Shown: positions 35,125 to 44,357, counted from the first letter of the stretch. The stretch is DNA of 64,000 nucleotides from Paracoccus homiensis (GCF_900111675.1 NZ_FOHO01000005.1:62001-126000); one strand, 5' to 3'. Numbers and translations: made by a program. Notes: generated by a model not told the origin, from the letters alone.

Positions 35125-36486
35125 TCAGTTGCCAAGAATTCCGGCAATGGTCGTCAGCGCCTGCTCAAGATCGCCGCGTGTCGGGCCGCCCAGACACAAC
35201 CGCAGGGCGGGGCTGCGGTCACTGACCGAAAAGCCGGTCGAGGCCGTCACCGCGACATTGCGATCCAGCGCGGCCTGCAACAGATCGTGGTCATCGACAT
35301 CGTTGGGCAGGGCGATCCAGCGGTGCAGACCATGCCCGAACCCCGCGCTCAGCGGTCCAAGGATGCGTTGGGCCATGCGGTTGCGGGCCGCAAGCTCCTG
35401 CCGTTGCGCCACCAGCAAGTCATCCGCGACACCACTGGTGATCCAGTCATTGGCGATCTCGGCGACCATGGGCGTCGCCATCCATGCAACCGAAAGATGA
35501 CGGTTCATCGCCCGCTCTGCCAAAGTTTCGGGCAGCGCAAGAAAACCCAGCCGCAATCCCGGTGACAGGCATTTCGACAGGCCGGTGAAATACAGGCTGC
35601 GTTCGGGGGCAAAGCTGGACACGGGCGGCGGGCGGCGCGGCGCGACCGGGCCAAGCGCGTCGTTTTCAATGATGATCAGCCCATGTTCGGCGGCGGTCTG
35701 GGCCAGATCCTCGCGCCGTTCACGGTCGATGATTCGCGCCTGCGGCCCCGCCCCCGAGGGCAGCAGGAAAACCGCCCGCAGCTTGCCCCCCGCCATCCGC
35801 GCCGCCTGTGCCAGCGCCTGGGGGATCATGCCGCGATCATCGCAATCGATCCCGCGCATCCGCAGATGCAGATGCCGGATCGCGGGTTTCAGCGCATGAC
35901 AGCTGTAGCTTTCGACGGCGATTTCCTCGCCCGGTTGGGCCGCGGTCATCAGCGCGACCATGAAGGCCGGTGTGTTGCCATTGGTGATGATGATGCGCTG
36001 CGCGGGCACCACCATGCCGCAGCGCGCCAGCCAGCCCGCCGCCATGCCGCCATACAGCGCCATCGCCTGACGGGGTCGAAAGGAATGCATCGCCGAATGC
36101 GGCAACCGGGTCGCGATCCGTTGCAGGCTGTCCGACCAGGCCTGCGTGACCTGCGGCAACGCCACCGGCGTCATCATCGACAGGTCGATCGGCGGCCGTT
36201 CGGTGGCGGCGCGGAACCACGGAAGTTCGACCGTTTCACGCGGACCGGATTTCACGAAACTGCCGCGCCCCACCTCGCCCGAGATCAGATCGGCGCGAAT
36301 CAGTTCCTCATAGGCGCGGCTGACGGTCTGGACGGACAGATGCAGCCGCCATGCCAGATCCCGGTGGGGCGGCAGTCGGTCGCCCGGTCGCAGGCTGCCC
36401 GAATCGATTGCGGCGGCAATCCCCTGCGCAAGACTGCGATAGGCGGGGCGGGTGATATCTTCCTTGCGAAGCGGCCAATGCGACAT
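35125..36486 (-). CDS. enuR: MocR/GabR-type regulator EnuR of ectoine utilization
   Basis: PLP-dependent transcription factor of 453 residues: an N-terminal GntR winged helix (LRPGDRLPPHRDLAWRLHLSVQTVSRAYEELIRADLI) joined to an aminotransferase fold. The PLP lysine is Lys305 in FTGLSKCLSPGLRLGF. EnuR represses ectoine catabolism, and N-alpha-acetyl-diaminobutyrate and diaminobutyrate relieve this by reacting with PLP. ATG 36486 begins the domain; the longer frame upstream overlaps the divergent asnC gene. It sits upstream of uehA on the same strand. Confidence 0.94.
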   Translation of the reverse strand: MSHWPLRKEDITRPAYRSLAQGIAAAIDSGSLRPGDRLPPHRDLAWRLHLSVQTVSRAYEELIRADLISGEVGRGSFVKSGPRETVELPWFRAATERPPIDLSMMTPVALPQVTQAWSDSLQRIATRLPHSAMHSFRPRQAMALYGGMAAGWLARCGMVVPAQRIIITNGNTPAFMVALMTAAQPGEEIAVESYSCHALKPAIRHLHLRMRGIDCDDRGMIPQALAQAARMAGGKLRAVFLLPSGAGPQARIIDRERREDLAQTAAEHGLIIIENDALGPVAPRRPPPVSSFAPERSLYFTGLSKCLSPGLRLGFLALPETLAERAMNRHLSVAWMATPMVAEIANDWITSGVADDLLVAQRQELAARNRMAQRILGPLSAGFGHGLHRWIALPNDVDDHDLLQAALDRNVAVTASTGFSVSDRSPALRLCLGGPTRGDLEQALTTIAGILGN

Positions 36487-36514
36487 GTCGCCAAAATCGC
36501 CAAGCGAAACAGAC

Positions 36515-36530
36515 TTGTCCAGATTGACAA
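36515..36530. promoter_or_regulatory. Inverted repeat TTGTC-N6-GACAA between enuR and asnC
   Basis: A perfect 5+5 dyad lies in the 72-base divergent gap. The arm TGACAA is shared with the uehA direct repeat, so one regulator (EnuR or the AsnC-type protein) may bind both places. Inferred from sequence similarity only. Confidence 0.45.
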
Positions 36531-36558
36531 AGCCGATCCCGGCGGAAACAAGCGACTT

Positions 36559-37038
36559 ATGCAGTCCACCCGCCTTGATGATCGCGACATCGCCATACTT
36601 GCCACGCTGTGCCGCGAGGGGCGCATCGCCAAGACCGATCTGGCGGCGCGGGTGAACCTGTCGCCGACGCCCTGCTGGGAACGAATGAAGCGGCTGGAAA
36701 AGGCCGGGCTGATCCGTGGCTATCGCGCCGAAATCGACCTGGCCGGCCTTGGCCCGCATGTGCAGGTTTTCGTCACGGTCGAACTGGAAAGCCATCGCGC
36801 CGAAAGCTTTCAGATCTTCGAACGCACCATCGACCGCATCGACGAGGTCGTCGGCTGCTGGGCCATCGGCGGTGGCTATGACTACCTGATGCAGGTGGTC
36901 ACGCAGGATGTCGCCAGCTTTCAGACGCTGATGGACGGGCTGCTGGAAAGCCGCGCGGGGGTGCGCCGGTATTTCAGCTATATCGTGACCAAACCGGTCA
37001 AGGAACTGCCCCCGGCTCTGGCGCTGTTGGCCGACTGA
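36559..37038 (+). CDS. asnC: AsnC/Lrp-family regulator (DoeX-like) of ectoine catabolism
   Basis: Feast/famine regulator of 159 residues. Helix-turn-helix: LDDRDIAILATLCREGRIAKTDLAARVNLSPTPCWERMKRLEKAGLI; C-terminal RAM domain with VFVTVELESHRAESFQIFE and GCWAIGGGYDYLMQVVTQD. The Halomonas homologue DoeX binds the doe promoter. ATG 36559 is the family start; the open frame runs much further upstream but lies antisense to enuR. First gene of the plus-strand arm asnC-ssd-atf. Confidence 0.93.
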   Translation: MQSTRLDDRDIAILATLCREGRIAKTDLAARVNLSPTPCWERMKRLEKAGLIRGYRAEIDLAGLGPHVQVFVTVELESHRAESFQIFERTIDRIDEVVGCWAIGGGYDYLMQVVTQDVASFQTLMDGLLESRAGVRRYFSYIVTKPVKELPPALALLAD

Positions 37039-37157
37039 CCAGATTTTTTGCCGCCCGCCATGCCGGGATCAGAGGAATCCTCTGCCCCGCCGCCGTTCTT
37101 TGGTGAAATCGCCTGCGCCGTCCCGCGCATCTTGCTGACCAAGCAAGGAGGTGTGCG

Positions 37158-38618
37158 ATGCTGGACGATATGACATCCCGACTGACCGACCGGATCACCG
37201 ATCCCGGCCTGCTGCCGGTCAAGGGCGATTTTTCGGGCGATGGCCGTCTGGCCGTGCGCGACCCCGCCACGGGCGAACTGATCGCCCAGGTCGGGATCAG
37301 CGACGCCACCGGGGCTCGTGCCGCCGTGGATGCCGCGCAGACGGCCTTTGCCGGCTGGTCGATGACCCTGCCCCAGCATAGGGCGCAGGTGCTGCATCGC
37401 TGGCACGCGATGATCCTTGACGCAAAAGAGGATCTGGCCCGCATCATGGTCGCGGAACAGGGCAAACCGATCAGCGAGGCGCGCGGCGAAATCGACTATG
37501 CCGCCAGCTTTGTCCAGTTCTATGCCGAAGAGGCGCTGCGCCCGAATATCGAAGGCGTGACCAGCCACCTGCCCGACGCGGAAATGGAGCTGTGGCGCGA
37601 ACCGGTCGGCGTGGCCGCGCTGATCACGCCGTGGAACTTTCCCTGCGCGATGATCACCCGCAAGGCCGCGGCCGCCTTGGGGGCGGGCTGTACGGTGGTC
37701 ATCCACCCTTCGGCCGAAACGCCGCTGTCGGCGCTTGCGCTGTCGGAACTGGCGCGGCGCGCGGGCTTTCCGGAAGGCGTGGTGAACACGGTGATCGGCG
37801 ATGCCGCCACCATCGTCGGCGAATGGACTGCCGATGCCCGTGTGCGGGCGCTGTCCTTCACCGGCTCGACCGAGGTGGGGCGGCTGCTGTATCGCCAGTC
37901 GGCGGATACGGTGAAACGTCTGGTGATGGAGCTGGGCGGGCACGCGCCCTTCATCGTCTTCAAGGGCGCCGATCTGGACCGCGCCGTGACCGAGGGGATC
38001 AAGGCGAAATTCGCCACCTCGGGCCAGGACTGTCTGGGCGCCAACCGCTTTTACATCCAGCGCGAGATCTATGACGAATTCTGCGCCAAATTCACCGCCG
38101 CCGTTCAGGGCCTGACCCTTGGTCACGGCATGGACGACCCCGATATCGGGCCGCTGATCCATGATCGCCAGATCGACAAGCAGAACGCCCATGTGCAGGA
38201 CGCGCTGGCCAAGGGCGCGCGGCTGCTGACCGGGGGCGGTGTCGATCAGGACAAGGGGCCGCTGTTCTTCCAGCCGACCGTTCTGGCCGATGTCACCGAC
38301 GAAGCCGCGATCATGTCCGAGGAAACCTTTGGCCCGGTCGCCGCGCTGAGCGTCTTTGACGACGAGGACGAGGTGTTCGCCCGCGCCAATGCAACCGAAT
38401 ACGGGCTGGTCGCCTATGTCCACAGCCTGGACCCCCGCCGGATCTATCGGGCGACGCGGGCGTTGCAATATGGCATGGTCGCGGTGAACCGCACCAAGGT
38501 CACCGGCGCACCGATCCCCTTCGGGGGCATGAAGCAATCGGGGATCGGCCGCGAAGGCGCCCGTCAGGGCCTCGAGGCCTTTACCGAGATCAAATACATC
38601 TGCCGCGACTGGGGATGA
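37158..38618 (+). CDS. ssd: Aldehyde dehydrogenase of ectoine catabolism (Ssd/DoeC)
   Basis: NAD(P)-dependent aldehyde dehydrogenase, 486 residues, similar to succinate semialdehyde dehydrogenase; in this cluster it oxidises aspartate semialdehyde to aspartate. The catalytic Cys292 is in ATSGQDCLGANR, the general base Glu258 in VMELGGHAPF, and the fold motifs TPWNFPCAM and FTGSTEVGR are intact. The cofactor-binding Lys common in the family (KPxExTP) is replaced by His in VVIHPSAETPL. A strong AAGGAGG precedes the ATG. Confidence 0.9.
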   Translation: MLDDMTSRLTDRITDPGLLPVKGDFSGDGRLAVRDPATGELIAQVGISDATGARAAVDAAQTAFAGWSMTLPQHRAQVLHRWHAMILDAKEDLARIMVAEQGKPISEARGEIDYAASFVQFYAEEALRPNIEGVTSHLPDAEMELWREPVGVAALITPWNFPCAMITRKAAAALGAGCTVVIHPSAETPLSALALSELARRAGFPEGVVNTVIGDAATIVGEWTADARVRALSFTGSTEVGRLLYRQSADTVKRLVMELGGHAPFIVFKGADLDRAVTEGIKAKFATSGQDCLGANRFYIQREIYDEFCAKFTAAVQGLTLGHGMDDPDIGPLIHDRQIDKQNAHVQDALAKGARLLTGGGVDQDKGPLFFQPTVLADVTDEAAIMSEETFGPVAALSVFDDEDEVFARANATEYGLVAYVHSLDPRRIYRATRALQYGMVAVNRTKVTGAPIPFGGMKQSGIGREGARQGLEAFTEIKYICRDWG

Positions 38619-38631
38619 GCAAGCGCCCGGG

Positions 38632-38652
38632 AAAAGGTCCGCGGACCTTTTT
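38632..38652 (+). terminator. Perfect palindromic stem-loop between ssd and atf
   Basis: AAAAGGTCC-GC-GGACCTTTTT is self-complementary with five Ts at its end and lies in the 75-base ssd-atf gap. It looks like a terminator or attenuator inside the operon; partial read-through would be needed for atf unless atf has its own promoter. Confidence 0.75.
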
Positions 38653-38693
38653 CAGCGCCGAACGGGCGAGGCCCGGGAAAGAAAGGAATGAAC

Positions 38694-40064
38694 ATGCTGA
38701 CGAATGACGAACTGGCCAAATGGGACCGCGAAAGCTTTTTCCATCCCTCGACCCATCTGGGGCAATTCGCCCGCGGCGAGGCCGCGCAGCGTATCGTGAC
38801 CGGCGGTGAAGGCGTTTTCATCACCGATCGCGACGGCAACCGCCTGCTGGACGGGTTCGCCGGGCTTTACTGCGTGAATGTCGGCTATGGCCGCAAGGAA
38901 ATCGCCGAGGCCATCGCCGATCAGGCGCGCGAGCTGGCCTATTACCATTCCTATGCCGGCCACGGGTCCGAGGCGAATATCACCCTGGCCAAGATGGTCA
39001 TGGACCGCGCGCCCGAAGGCATGGCGCGGGTCTATTTCGGGCTTGGCGGATCGGACGCGAATGAAACCAACATCAAGCTGGTCTGGTATTACAACAACAT
39101 CCTTGGCCGCCCCGAAAAGAAAAAGATCATCAGCCGCTGGCGCGGGTATCACGGGTCGGGCCTGATGACCGGCAGCCTGACCGGGCTGGAGCTGTTCCAC
39201 AAGAAATTCGACCTGCCGCTGACGCAGGTGATCCACACCGAGGCACCCTATTACTATCGCCGCGAGGACACGAACATGTCCGAGGCCGATTTCGTCGCCC
39301 ATTGCGTCCGGAAGCTGGAAGAGCTGATCGCCGCCGAGGGGGCCGACACCATCGCCGCCTTCATCGGCGAGCCGGTTCTGGGCACCGGCGGCATCGTGCC
39401 GCCCCCGGCAGGCTATTGGCCCGCGATCCAGAAGGTACTGGACAAGCACGACATCCTGCTGATCGCGGATGAGGTCGTGACCGGCTTCGGCCGTCTGGGC
39501 AGCATGTTCGGCAGCGATCATTACGGCATGAAGCCCGATCTGATCACCAGCGCCAAGGGTCTGACCAGCGCCTATGCGCCGCTGTCGGCCAGCATCGTCG
39601 GCCAGCGGATGTGGGATGTGCTGATGCAGGGCACCGATGAATATGGCGTGCTGGGCCATGGCTGGACCTATTCCGCCCACCCGATCGGCGCCGCCGCCGG
39701 GATCGCCAACCTGAAGCTGATCGACGATCTGGGTCTGGTGAAGAATGCGGGCGAGACCGGCAATTATTTCTGGCAGACGATGCGCGACGAGGTCGGCGGA
39801 CATGCCCATGTCGGCGAGGTGCGCGGCGAAGGCATGCTGTGCGCGGTCGAGCTGGTCGCCGACAAGGACAAGCGGCAGTTCTTCGAAGCCTCGGAAGGCA
39901 AGGGCGCCAAGGTCGTCGCCGCGATGCTGAAGCGCGGGCTGATCGCGCGGGCCATGCCGCAGGGCGACATCATCGGCTTTGCCCCGCCGCTGTGCCTGAC
40001 CAGGGCCGAGGCGGACCAGATCGTGTCGATCACCAAGGACGCGATTGCCGAGGTGTTGGGCTGA
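38694..40064 (+). CDS. atf: Diaminobutyrate transaminase of ectoine catabolism (Atf/DoeD)
   Basis: Class III PLP aminotransferase of 456 residues that converts diaminobutyrate to aspartate semialdehyde. The PLP lysine is Lys288 in [14 protein letters not shown]; other motifs are [31 protein letters not shown], and [19 protein letters not shown] 38694 has AGGA six bases upstream; an ATG two codons earlier touches that site. Omega-amino acid:pyruvate transaminases share the family, but the neighbours fix the role. Confidence 0.92.
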   Translation: MLTNDELAKWDRESFFHPSTHLGQFARGEAAQRIVTGGEGVFITDRDGNRLLDGFAGLYCVNVGYGRKEIAEAIADQARELAYYHSYAGHGSEANITLAKMVMDRAPEGMARVYFGLGGSDANETNIKLVWYYNNILGRPEKKKIISRWRGYHGSGLMTGSLTGLELFHKKFDLPLTQVIHTEAPYYYRREDTNMSEADFVAHCVRKLEELIAAEGADTIAAFIGEPVLGTGGIVPPPAGYWPAIQKVLDKHDILLIADEVVTGFGRLGSMFGSDHYGMKPDLITSAKGLTSAYAPLSASIVGQRMWDVLMQGTDEYGVLGHGWTYSAHPIGAAAGIANLKLIDDLGLVKNAGETGNYFWQTMRDEVGGHAHVGEVRGEGMLCAVELVADKDKRQFFEASEGKGAKVVAAMLKRGLIARAMPQGDIIGFAPPLCLTRAEADQIVSITKDAIAEVLG

Positions 40065-40096
40065 CCATCGGGCCGTGACCTTGCGTCCCGCGACGG

Positions 40097-40119
40097 CCGG
40101 GGGATTTCGCATCCCCCGG
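40097..40119. terminator. Strong GC hairpin between convergent atf and the MocA-like gene
   Basis: CCGGGGGAT-TTCGC-ATCCCCCGG is a perfect nine-base-pair stem in the 90-base convergent gap. There is no T-tract on either side, so it may block transcription by structure or protect RNA 3' ends. Confidence 0.6.
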
Positions 40120-40154
40120 ACCCCCTGCGGGTCGCGCCCATGGCCCCTGCATCG

Positions 40155-40694
40155 CTATCCGGGCAGATCGCCCGGACGGTCGATATCGCCGAGCAGGCCA
40201 TGCCCGGCGACAAGCGCATCTGGTGACAGATCCCGCAAAAGCCGGCCTGCACCCTGATCCCCCGACAGCTCTGCAAGCCGAGGCAACCACGCTGCGGGGA
40301 AACAGGCCGGCGGCATGGGTGGGCCGTCATCGACGCTTGCCGCTGGTCGGTCCGGGGTCGCGGTCCGGGCGACCCGGTCCAGATGCGCCGCCGTCACGAA
40401 GGGCATATCGCCCAGGGCGATCAGCAACCGATCGGTCCCCGTCACGGCAGCCAGCCCGGCCCTGAGACTGTCGGCTATGGCGGCGGGCACGATCCGGATC
40501 ACCTGAAACCCCTGAAGATGCACGCTCAGCGCGGGATTGCTGATCACGGCGACGCGGTGGTCAAGCCGCGCCTGCCGCATGGCCGTGGCGGCATGGGCGA
40601 TCAGGGGACGACCCCGAAACGGATGCAGAAGCTTGTCGGACGGACCAAAGCGCCGCGAGGACCCCGCCGCAAGCAGCAGACCTGTCAGGATCAC
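40155..40694 (-). CDS. MocA-type molybdenum cofactor nucleotidyltransferase
   Basis: Predicted MobA/MocA-like enzyme of 179 residues that attaches a nucleotide (CTP for MocA) to molybdopterin. The N-terminal nucleotide loop LLLAAGSSRRFGPSDKLL and the metal-binding IALGDMPFVTAAHLD are visible. It is the last gene of a five-gene molybdenum hydroxylase operon and overlaps xdhC by four bases, so it probably supplies the cytidine-dinucleotide cofactor for IorB. CTP preference is inferred from context. Confidence 0.85.
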   Translation of the reverse strand: MILTGLLLAAGSSRRFGPSDKLLHPFRGRPLIAHAATAMRQARLDHRVAVISNPALSVHLQGFQVIRIVPAAIADSLRAGLAAVTGTDRLLIALGDMPFVTAAHLDRVARTATPDRPAASVDDGPPMPPACFPAAWLPRLAELSGDQGAGRLLRDLSPDALVAGHGLLGDIDRPGDLPG

Positions 40695-41515
40695 CCGAAG
40701 GCCTTTTCATAGGCGTCCAGAACTTCGGTCAGGACCGAACTTGCCAGCAGACGCGGATCGCGCACCGGTGCGATGACACCGATGGGCCCGCGCAGACGCA
40801 CCAGATCCCGGGCATCGACACCGGCCTGCGACAGCGCCGATTGCCGCGCCAGCTGGGCGCGACGCGATCCCAGCGCACCGACATAGAAGGCCGGGCTGTT
40901 CAGTCCCGCGATCAGGGCGGGCAGTTCCCGGTCGTGATCGTGAAACAGGGTCACGACGGCGCTATAGGGATCGGGTCGGGGCTGATCCGGCCCCAGATGC
41001 AGGGGCAGCGACAATCCCCGGCACAGCGCGGCCAGCGCGGTGGCCTCGTCCCCTTCGCCGTGAACATGCAGCGCGGGCGGCGGGGTCAGTTGCAACACGA
41101 AGCCATCGGGATACAGACCCGGATCGCGGGGATCATCCGCCCGGACGGCACCGGTCGTCAAATCGACATGCCAGCGCCGCGGAAGACGGTCACGCCGCGC
41201 CTGCGCAACCTGAGCCAGAAAATCGGCATCGGGCCGCCGGATCAACGCGATCCGGACCGAGCCACCGCAGGGCAAGGGCAGATCGACCGGGCCGCCCTGC
41301 CCATAGGTCAGATGGATGACAGGCTGCCCTGCCTCCAGATAGGTCGCGATATCGGCGTCGATGCAGCCCGCACCCAGACGGCCCACCCGGCCACCATCGG
41401 GCCACAGCGCCATTGCCGCACCGGGCTTGCGTGGAAAGCCACCCCTGGCGTCGATCAGCAGGGCAAGCGCACCGCCCGGACGGGCCGCAAGCGCATCGAA
41501 CGGATCCATCATCAT
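40691..41515 (-). CDS. xdhC: XdhC/CoxI-family molybdenum cofactor sulfuration/insertion protein
   Basis: Maturation protein of 274 residues that delivers or sulfurates molybdenum cofactor for xanthine-dehydrogenase-family enzymes. Domain one contains LGAGCIDADIATYLEAGQPV and the Cys stretch LPLPCGGSVRIALI; the C-terminal Rossmann-like half has AFYVGALGSRRAQLARQSAL and LRGPIGVIAPVRDPRLLASSVLTEVL. ATG 41515 overlaps the cytochrome stop (ATGA); an ATG three codons upstream (41524) is an alternative. Confidence 0.87.
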   Translation of the reverse strand: MMMDPFDALAARPGGALALLIDARGGFPRKPGAAMALWPDGGRVGRLGAGCIDADIATYLEAGQPVIHLTYGQGGPVDLPLPCGGSVRIALIRRPDADFLAQVAQARRDRLPRRWHVDLTTGAVRADDPRDPGLYPDGFVLQLTPPPALHVHGEGDEATALAALCRGLSLPLHLGPDQPRPDPYSAVVTLFHDHDRELPALIAGLNSPAFYVGALGSRRAQLARQSALSQAGVDARDLVRLRGPIGVIAPVRDPRLLASSVLTEVLDAYEKAFG

Positions 41516-42123
41516 TCCGGACATGGTTGCCCCGCCGCGCCCCATTTCAGGACGTCATCAATGTGAGACTGCAACCCGTGGGGCGCCGGTTGGCGGTCTC
41601 CGCCGGGTTGAAACCCCCAGGCGACGAAGCCGCCATGGGCAGCGTCTTCCTGCAGATGCCGGGCAAGTTCTATCCAGTCGCGATCACCATTGCGTTCGGG
41701 ATCGGACATCTGCGCACAGACCTGAGCGCTGGTCAGGCCGAACCACTCCATCTCGACGGGGGCAAGACGCCAGTCGATCATGGCGTTGGGCGCCGCATGG
41801 GGCGCGCTGTCCAGCGTCGAGGCGGTGACATGGCAGGTCGCGCAGGGCAGCGTCTCGATGCCCATCCGGCTTTCCCCGGCAATGATGTTCATGCCATGCG
41901 GCCCGGCATTGTCATATTCGGGGCCGGACCACATCGGGCGATGATCTGAACCGGTGTGACAATTGGCGCAGCGCGGATGCGACACGACCTCGTAGACGCG
42001 GGCCCATGCAGCCAACCCGTCCGTGATGCTGACGGATCCCGGCTCGGGCGGGGCCACGACCGAGGGCATGACCTCGGCCCCCGCAGGGGCGGCAAGCGCC
42101 AGAAGCAGCGCAGCCCACCTCAT
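41512..42123 (-). CDS. Periplasmic diheme cytochrome c, electron acceptor of the Mo-hydroxylase
   Basis: A 203-residue exported protein with a signal peptide (MRWAALLLALAAPAGAEV) and two heme-c motifs, CANCH and CATCH. The C-terminal half has no further CxxCH. It is coupled to iorB by ATGA. In nicotinate and isoquinoline-type dehydrogenases electrons pass from the 2Fe-2S subunit to such a cytochrome, so it probably links the hydroxylase to the respiratory chain. The long upstream frame lies within iorB and was not used. Confidence 0.87.
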   Translation of the reverse strand: MRWAALLLALAAPAGAEVMPSVVAPPEPGSVSITDGLAAWARVYEVVSHPRCANCHTGSDHRPMWSGPEYDNAGPHGMNIIAGESRMGIETLPCATCHVTASTLDSAPHAAPNAMIDWRLAPVEMEWFGLTSAQVCAQMSDPERNGDRDWIELARHLQEDAAHGGFVAWGFQPGGDRQPAPHGLQSHIDDVLKWGAAGQPCPE

Positions 42124-44357
42124 GCGAAGCGCAACTGCCGGGTCATCGGCAATTCCCTGACCCGCATGCCGGTGGCGGCATGGATCGCATTGGCCAGCGC
42201 CGGGGCCGCAGGCGGAACGCCCGGCTCGCCCAGTCCGCGCACGGGACCATTTTCCAGAAGGCGCACCTGCACCTGCGGGGCCTGATACAGGCGCATGGCC
42301 TGATAGGCGTGGTAATTCGTCTGCTGCGGCATGTGATCCCGATAGGTCAGTTCGCAATTCATCGCATGGCCCAGCCCGAACAGCATGCCGCCGGACAGCT
42401 GCGCCTCGGCATTGACGGGGTCCAGAACGGTGCCGATATCGGCGACGGCAAAGGCGCGATCCAGACGGATGCCCTGTGGCGTTTCGGTCACCTCGACCAC
42501 CTCGGCGCAGGGCACGCCGAAGGACAGGCAAAAGGCCACCCCGCGTCCGCGCCCCGGTCTCAGATCGCGCCCGGTCCAGCCCGACAGTTCGCGCAGTTCT
42601 TCCAGCACCAGCCGCGAGACCCGATCGTCGCAGGCGTCGATCAGACCCTGCAAGGGATCGATCCCCGCCGCATCGAACAACTCGTCCATGAAGCTGCCGT
42701 GGAAAAACCCGTTGGCCGAGGCGCCGACCGAACGCCAGCTGCTGACCGGCACCGTTTCGGCGGCGCGATGCCCCGTGACGCGGTAATCGGGTATGGCGAA
42801 GGGCTGATCCCATGCGCCCGCCGTGATCGTGTTGTCCGGCCCTGGCGGCGCCATCCAGACGCGCCCGAACCACGACGCCGTGACCGAGGGCGAGGCGACG
42901 GCCAGGTCCAGCGCGCGGATGCCGGTCTTGTCGGCCAGCCCCCTGCCCCGCGCGATCTGTGCCGGACGCGGCTGGTCATGGGTGAAATCCTCGGCCCTGC
43001 TCCAGATCATCTGGATCGGCTGGCCGGGCATCTCGGCCGCGATGCGGACCGCCTGCATGATGAAATCCAGTTCCAGCCGCCGACCAAAGCTGCCGCCCAT
43101 CATCTGGTTGTGCAGCGTGATCGCATCCTGCGGCAGACCGGTCAGATCGGCGACATGCGAGACGACGAAATCAGGCACCTGTGTCCCGGTCCAGATCTCG
43201 CAGCGATCGGCATCGACGCGCACGGTGGCGTTCATCGGCTCTAACGGGGCATGGGCCAGAAACGGCACGCGATATTCGGCCGTCACCGGCTGGCCATCGG
43301 CCAACGCGGCCTCCACATCCCCGTCGTTGCGCAGGCGGCTGTCCACATCGCCCTGATCCAAGGCCTGCGTCAGGCTGTCCCAGATCTGATCCTGATTGCC
43401 CGCGGTGTCCGGCGCGGCCCATTGCAGATCGACCGCCTGAAGGGCCTGCATCGCGTGCCAGCTTGTCTCGGCGATGACGGCCACGGCCTCGCCGATCTGC
43501 AACACGCGACGCACGCCGCGCATCTGTTCGGCATCCGCGCTGTCGAGGCTGGTGATCCGCCCGCCCTGCGGCACCGCCCGGACCGAGGCATACAGCATGT
43601 CGGGCAGGCGCAGATCCGCGCCATAGACCTGCGTGCCGGTGGATTTCGCCACGATATCGCCGCGACGCATCTTCCGACCCAGCCAGCGCCATTGCGATTT
43701 GTCGCGCAGAACCACCTGATCGATCGGGTCGATCTGCGCGGCCTCCGTCGCCAGCTGCGTATAGGGAATGGCCCGCCCGTCGGGCAGGATGACCGCACCG
43801 TCCGCCGTGGACAGGTCCTTGCGATCCAGACCTTCGCGCAGCGCGGCGGCCTGTTTCAGCGTCTCGCGCGCGACGGCACCGGCAAGGCGCAGCTTTTCAA
43901 AGCTGTCCGGCGCCGAGGACGAGCCGCCGGTGATCTGGAACCCCAAAAGGCGCGAGGGCACATCCACGGCCCCGCGCGCGGCCTCGGCCAGCCAGCCGCG
44001 ATCCGTGGGCCGGAACGGCAGGCTCTCGCCCAGAACCGAGGTGTTGTAATAGGCGGCACTGACCGGACCTGCCTCGATCCGTGCCGTGGCCGGGTCGACA
44101 TCCAGTTCCTCGGCGATCAGCGCGGCCTGCATCCAGCGGCTGCCCTGCCCCTTGTCGGCCCGTGGCGCAATCAGGGTCACGCCCTCGCCATCGATCAGCA
44201 CATAGGGGTTCAGCGCGCTTTGGCCTTGCGGAAGATCGCCCATGAAAGGGTCGGGCAGTGGCCGGCCATAGCGCCACGCCCCGAAAGCCACACCGCCCAG
44301 CACCGCGGCCGAGCCGATCAGAAAGCCGCGCCGCGCGATCCGCCCCGCCCGCGACAT
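42120..44357 (-). CDS. iorB: Tat-exported molybdopterin-binding hydroxylase subunit (IorB-like)
   Basis: Large subunit of a xanthine-dehydrogenase-family enzyme, 745 residues. The N-terminus has a twin-arginine signal (RRGFLIGSAAVLGG). Molybdenum-site motifs are GGSFGRRLELDFI, SVGASANGFFHGSFMDEL and the catalytic Glu near residue 711 in GLGEPGVPPAAPALANAIHAATG. Isoquinoline 1-oxidoreductase, nicotinate dehydrogenase and aldehyde dehydrogenase homologues exist; the substrate cannot be decided. ATG 44357 shares one base with the iorA stop (TGATG). Confidence 0.88.
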   Translation of the reverse strand: MSRAGRIARRGFLIGSAAVLGGVAFGAWRYGRPLPDPFMGDLPQGQSALNPYVLIDGEGVTLIAPRADKGQGSRWMQAALIAEELDVDPATARIEAGPVSAAYYNTSVLGESLPFRPTDRGWLAEAARGAVDVPSRLLGFQITGGSSSAPDSFEKLRLAGAVARETLKQAAALREGLDRKDLSTADGAVILPDGRAIPYTQLATEAAQIDPIDQVVLRDKSQWRWLGRKMRRGDIVAKSTGTQVYGADLRLPDMLYASVRAVPQGGRITSLDSADAEQMRGVRRVLQIGEAVAVIAETSWHAMQALQAVDLQWAAPDTAGNQDQIWDSLTQALDQGDVDSRLRNDGDVEAALADGQPVTAEYRVPFLAHAPLEPMNATVRVDADRCEIWTGTQVPDFVVSHVADLTGLPQDAITLHNQMMGGSFGRRLELDFIMQAVRIAAEMPGQPIQMIWSRAEDFTHDQPRPAQIARGRGLADKTGIRALDLAVASPSVTASWFGRVWMAPPGPDNTITAGAWDQPFAIPDYRVTGHRAAETVPVSSWRSVGASANGFFHGSFMDELFDAAGIDPLQGLIDACDDRVSRLVLEELRELSGWTGRDLRPGRGRGVAFCLSFGVPCAEVVEVTETPQGIRLDRAFAVADIGTVLDPVNAEAQLSGGMLFGLGHAMNCELTYRDHMPQQTNYHAYQAMRLYQAPQVQVRLLENGPVRGLGEPGVPPAAPALANAIHAATGMRVRELPMTRQLRFA

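Noticed and set aside
41512..42873. Long N-terminal extension of the diheme cytochrome
   Set aside because: The extension lies inside iorB in another frame; the signal peptide at 42123 and the ATGA overlap mark the real start.
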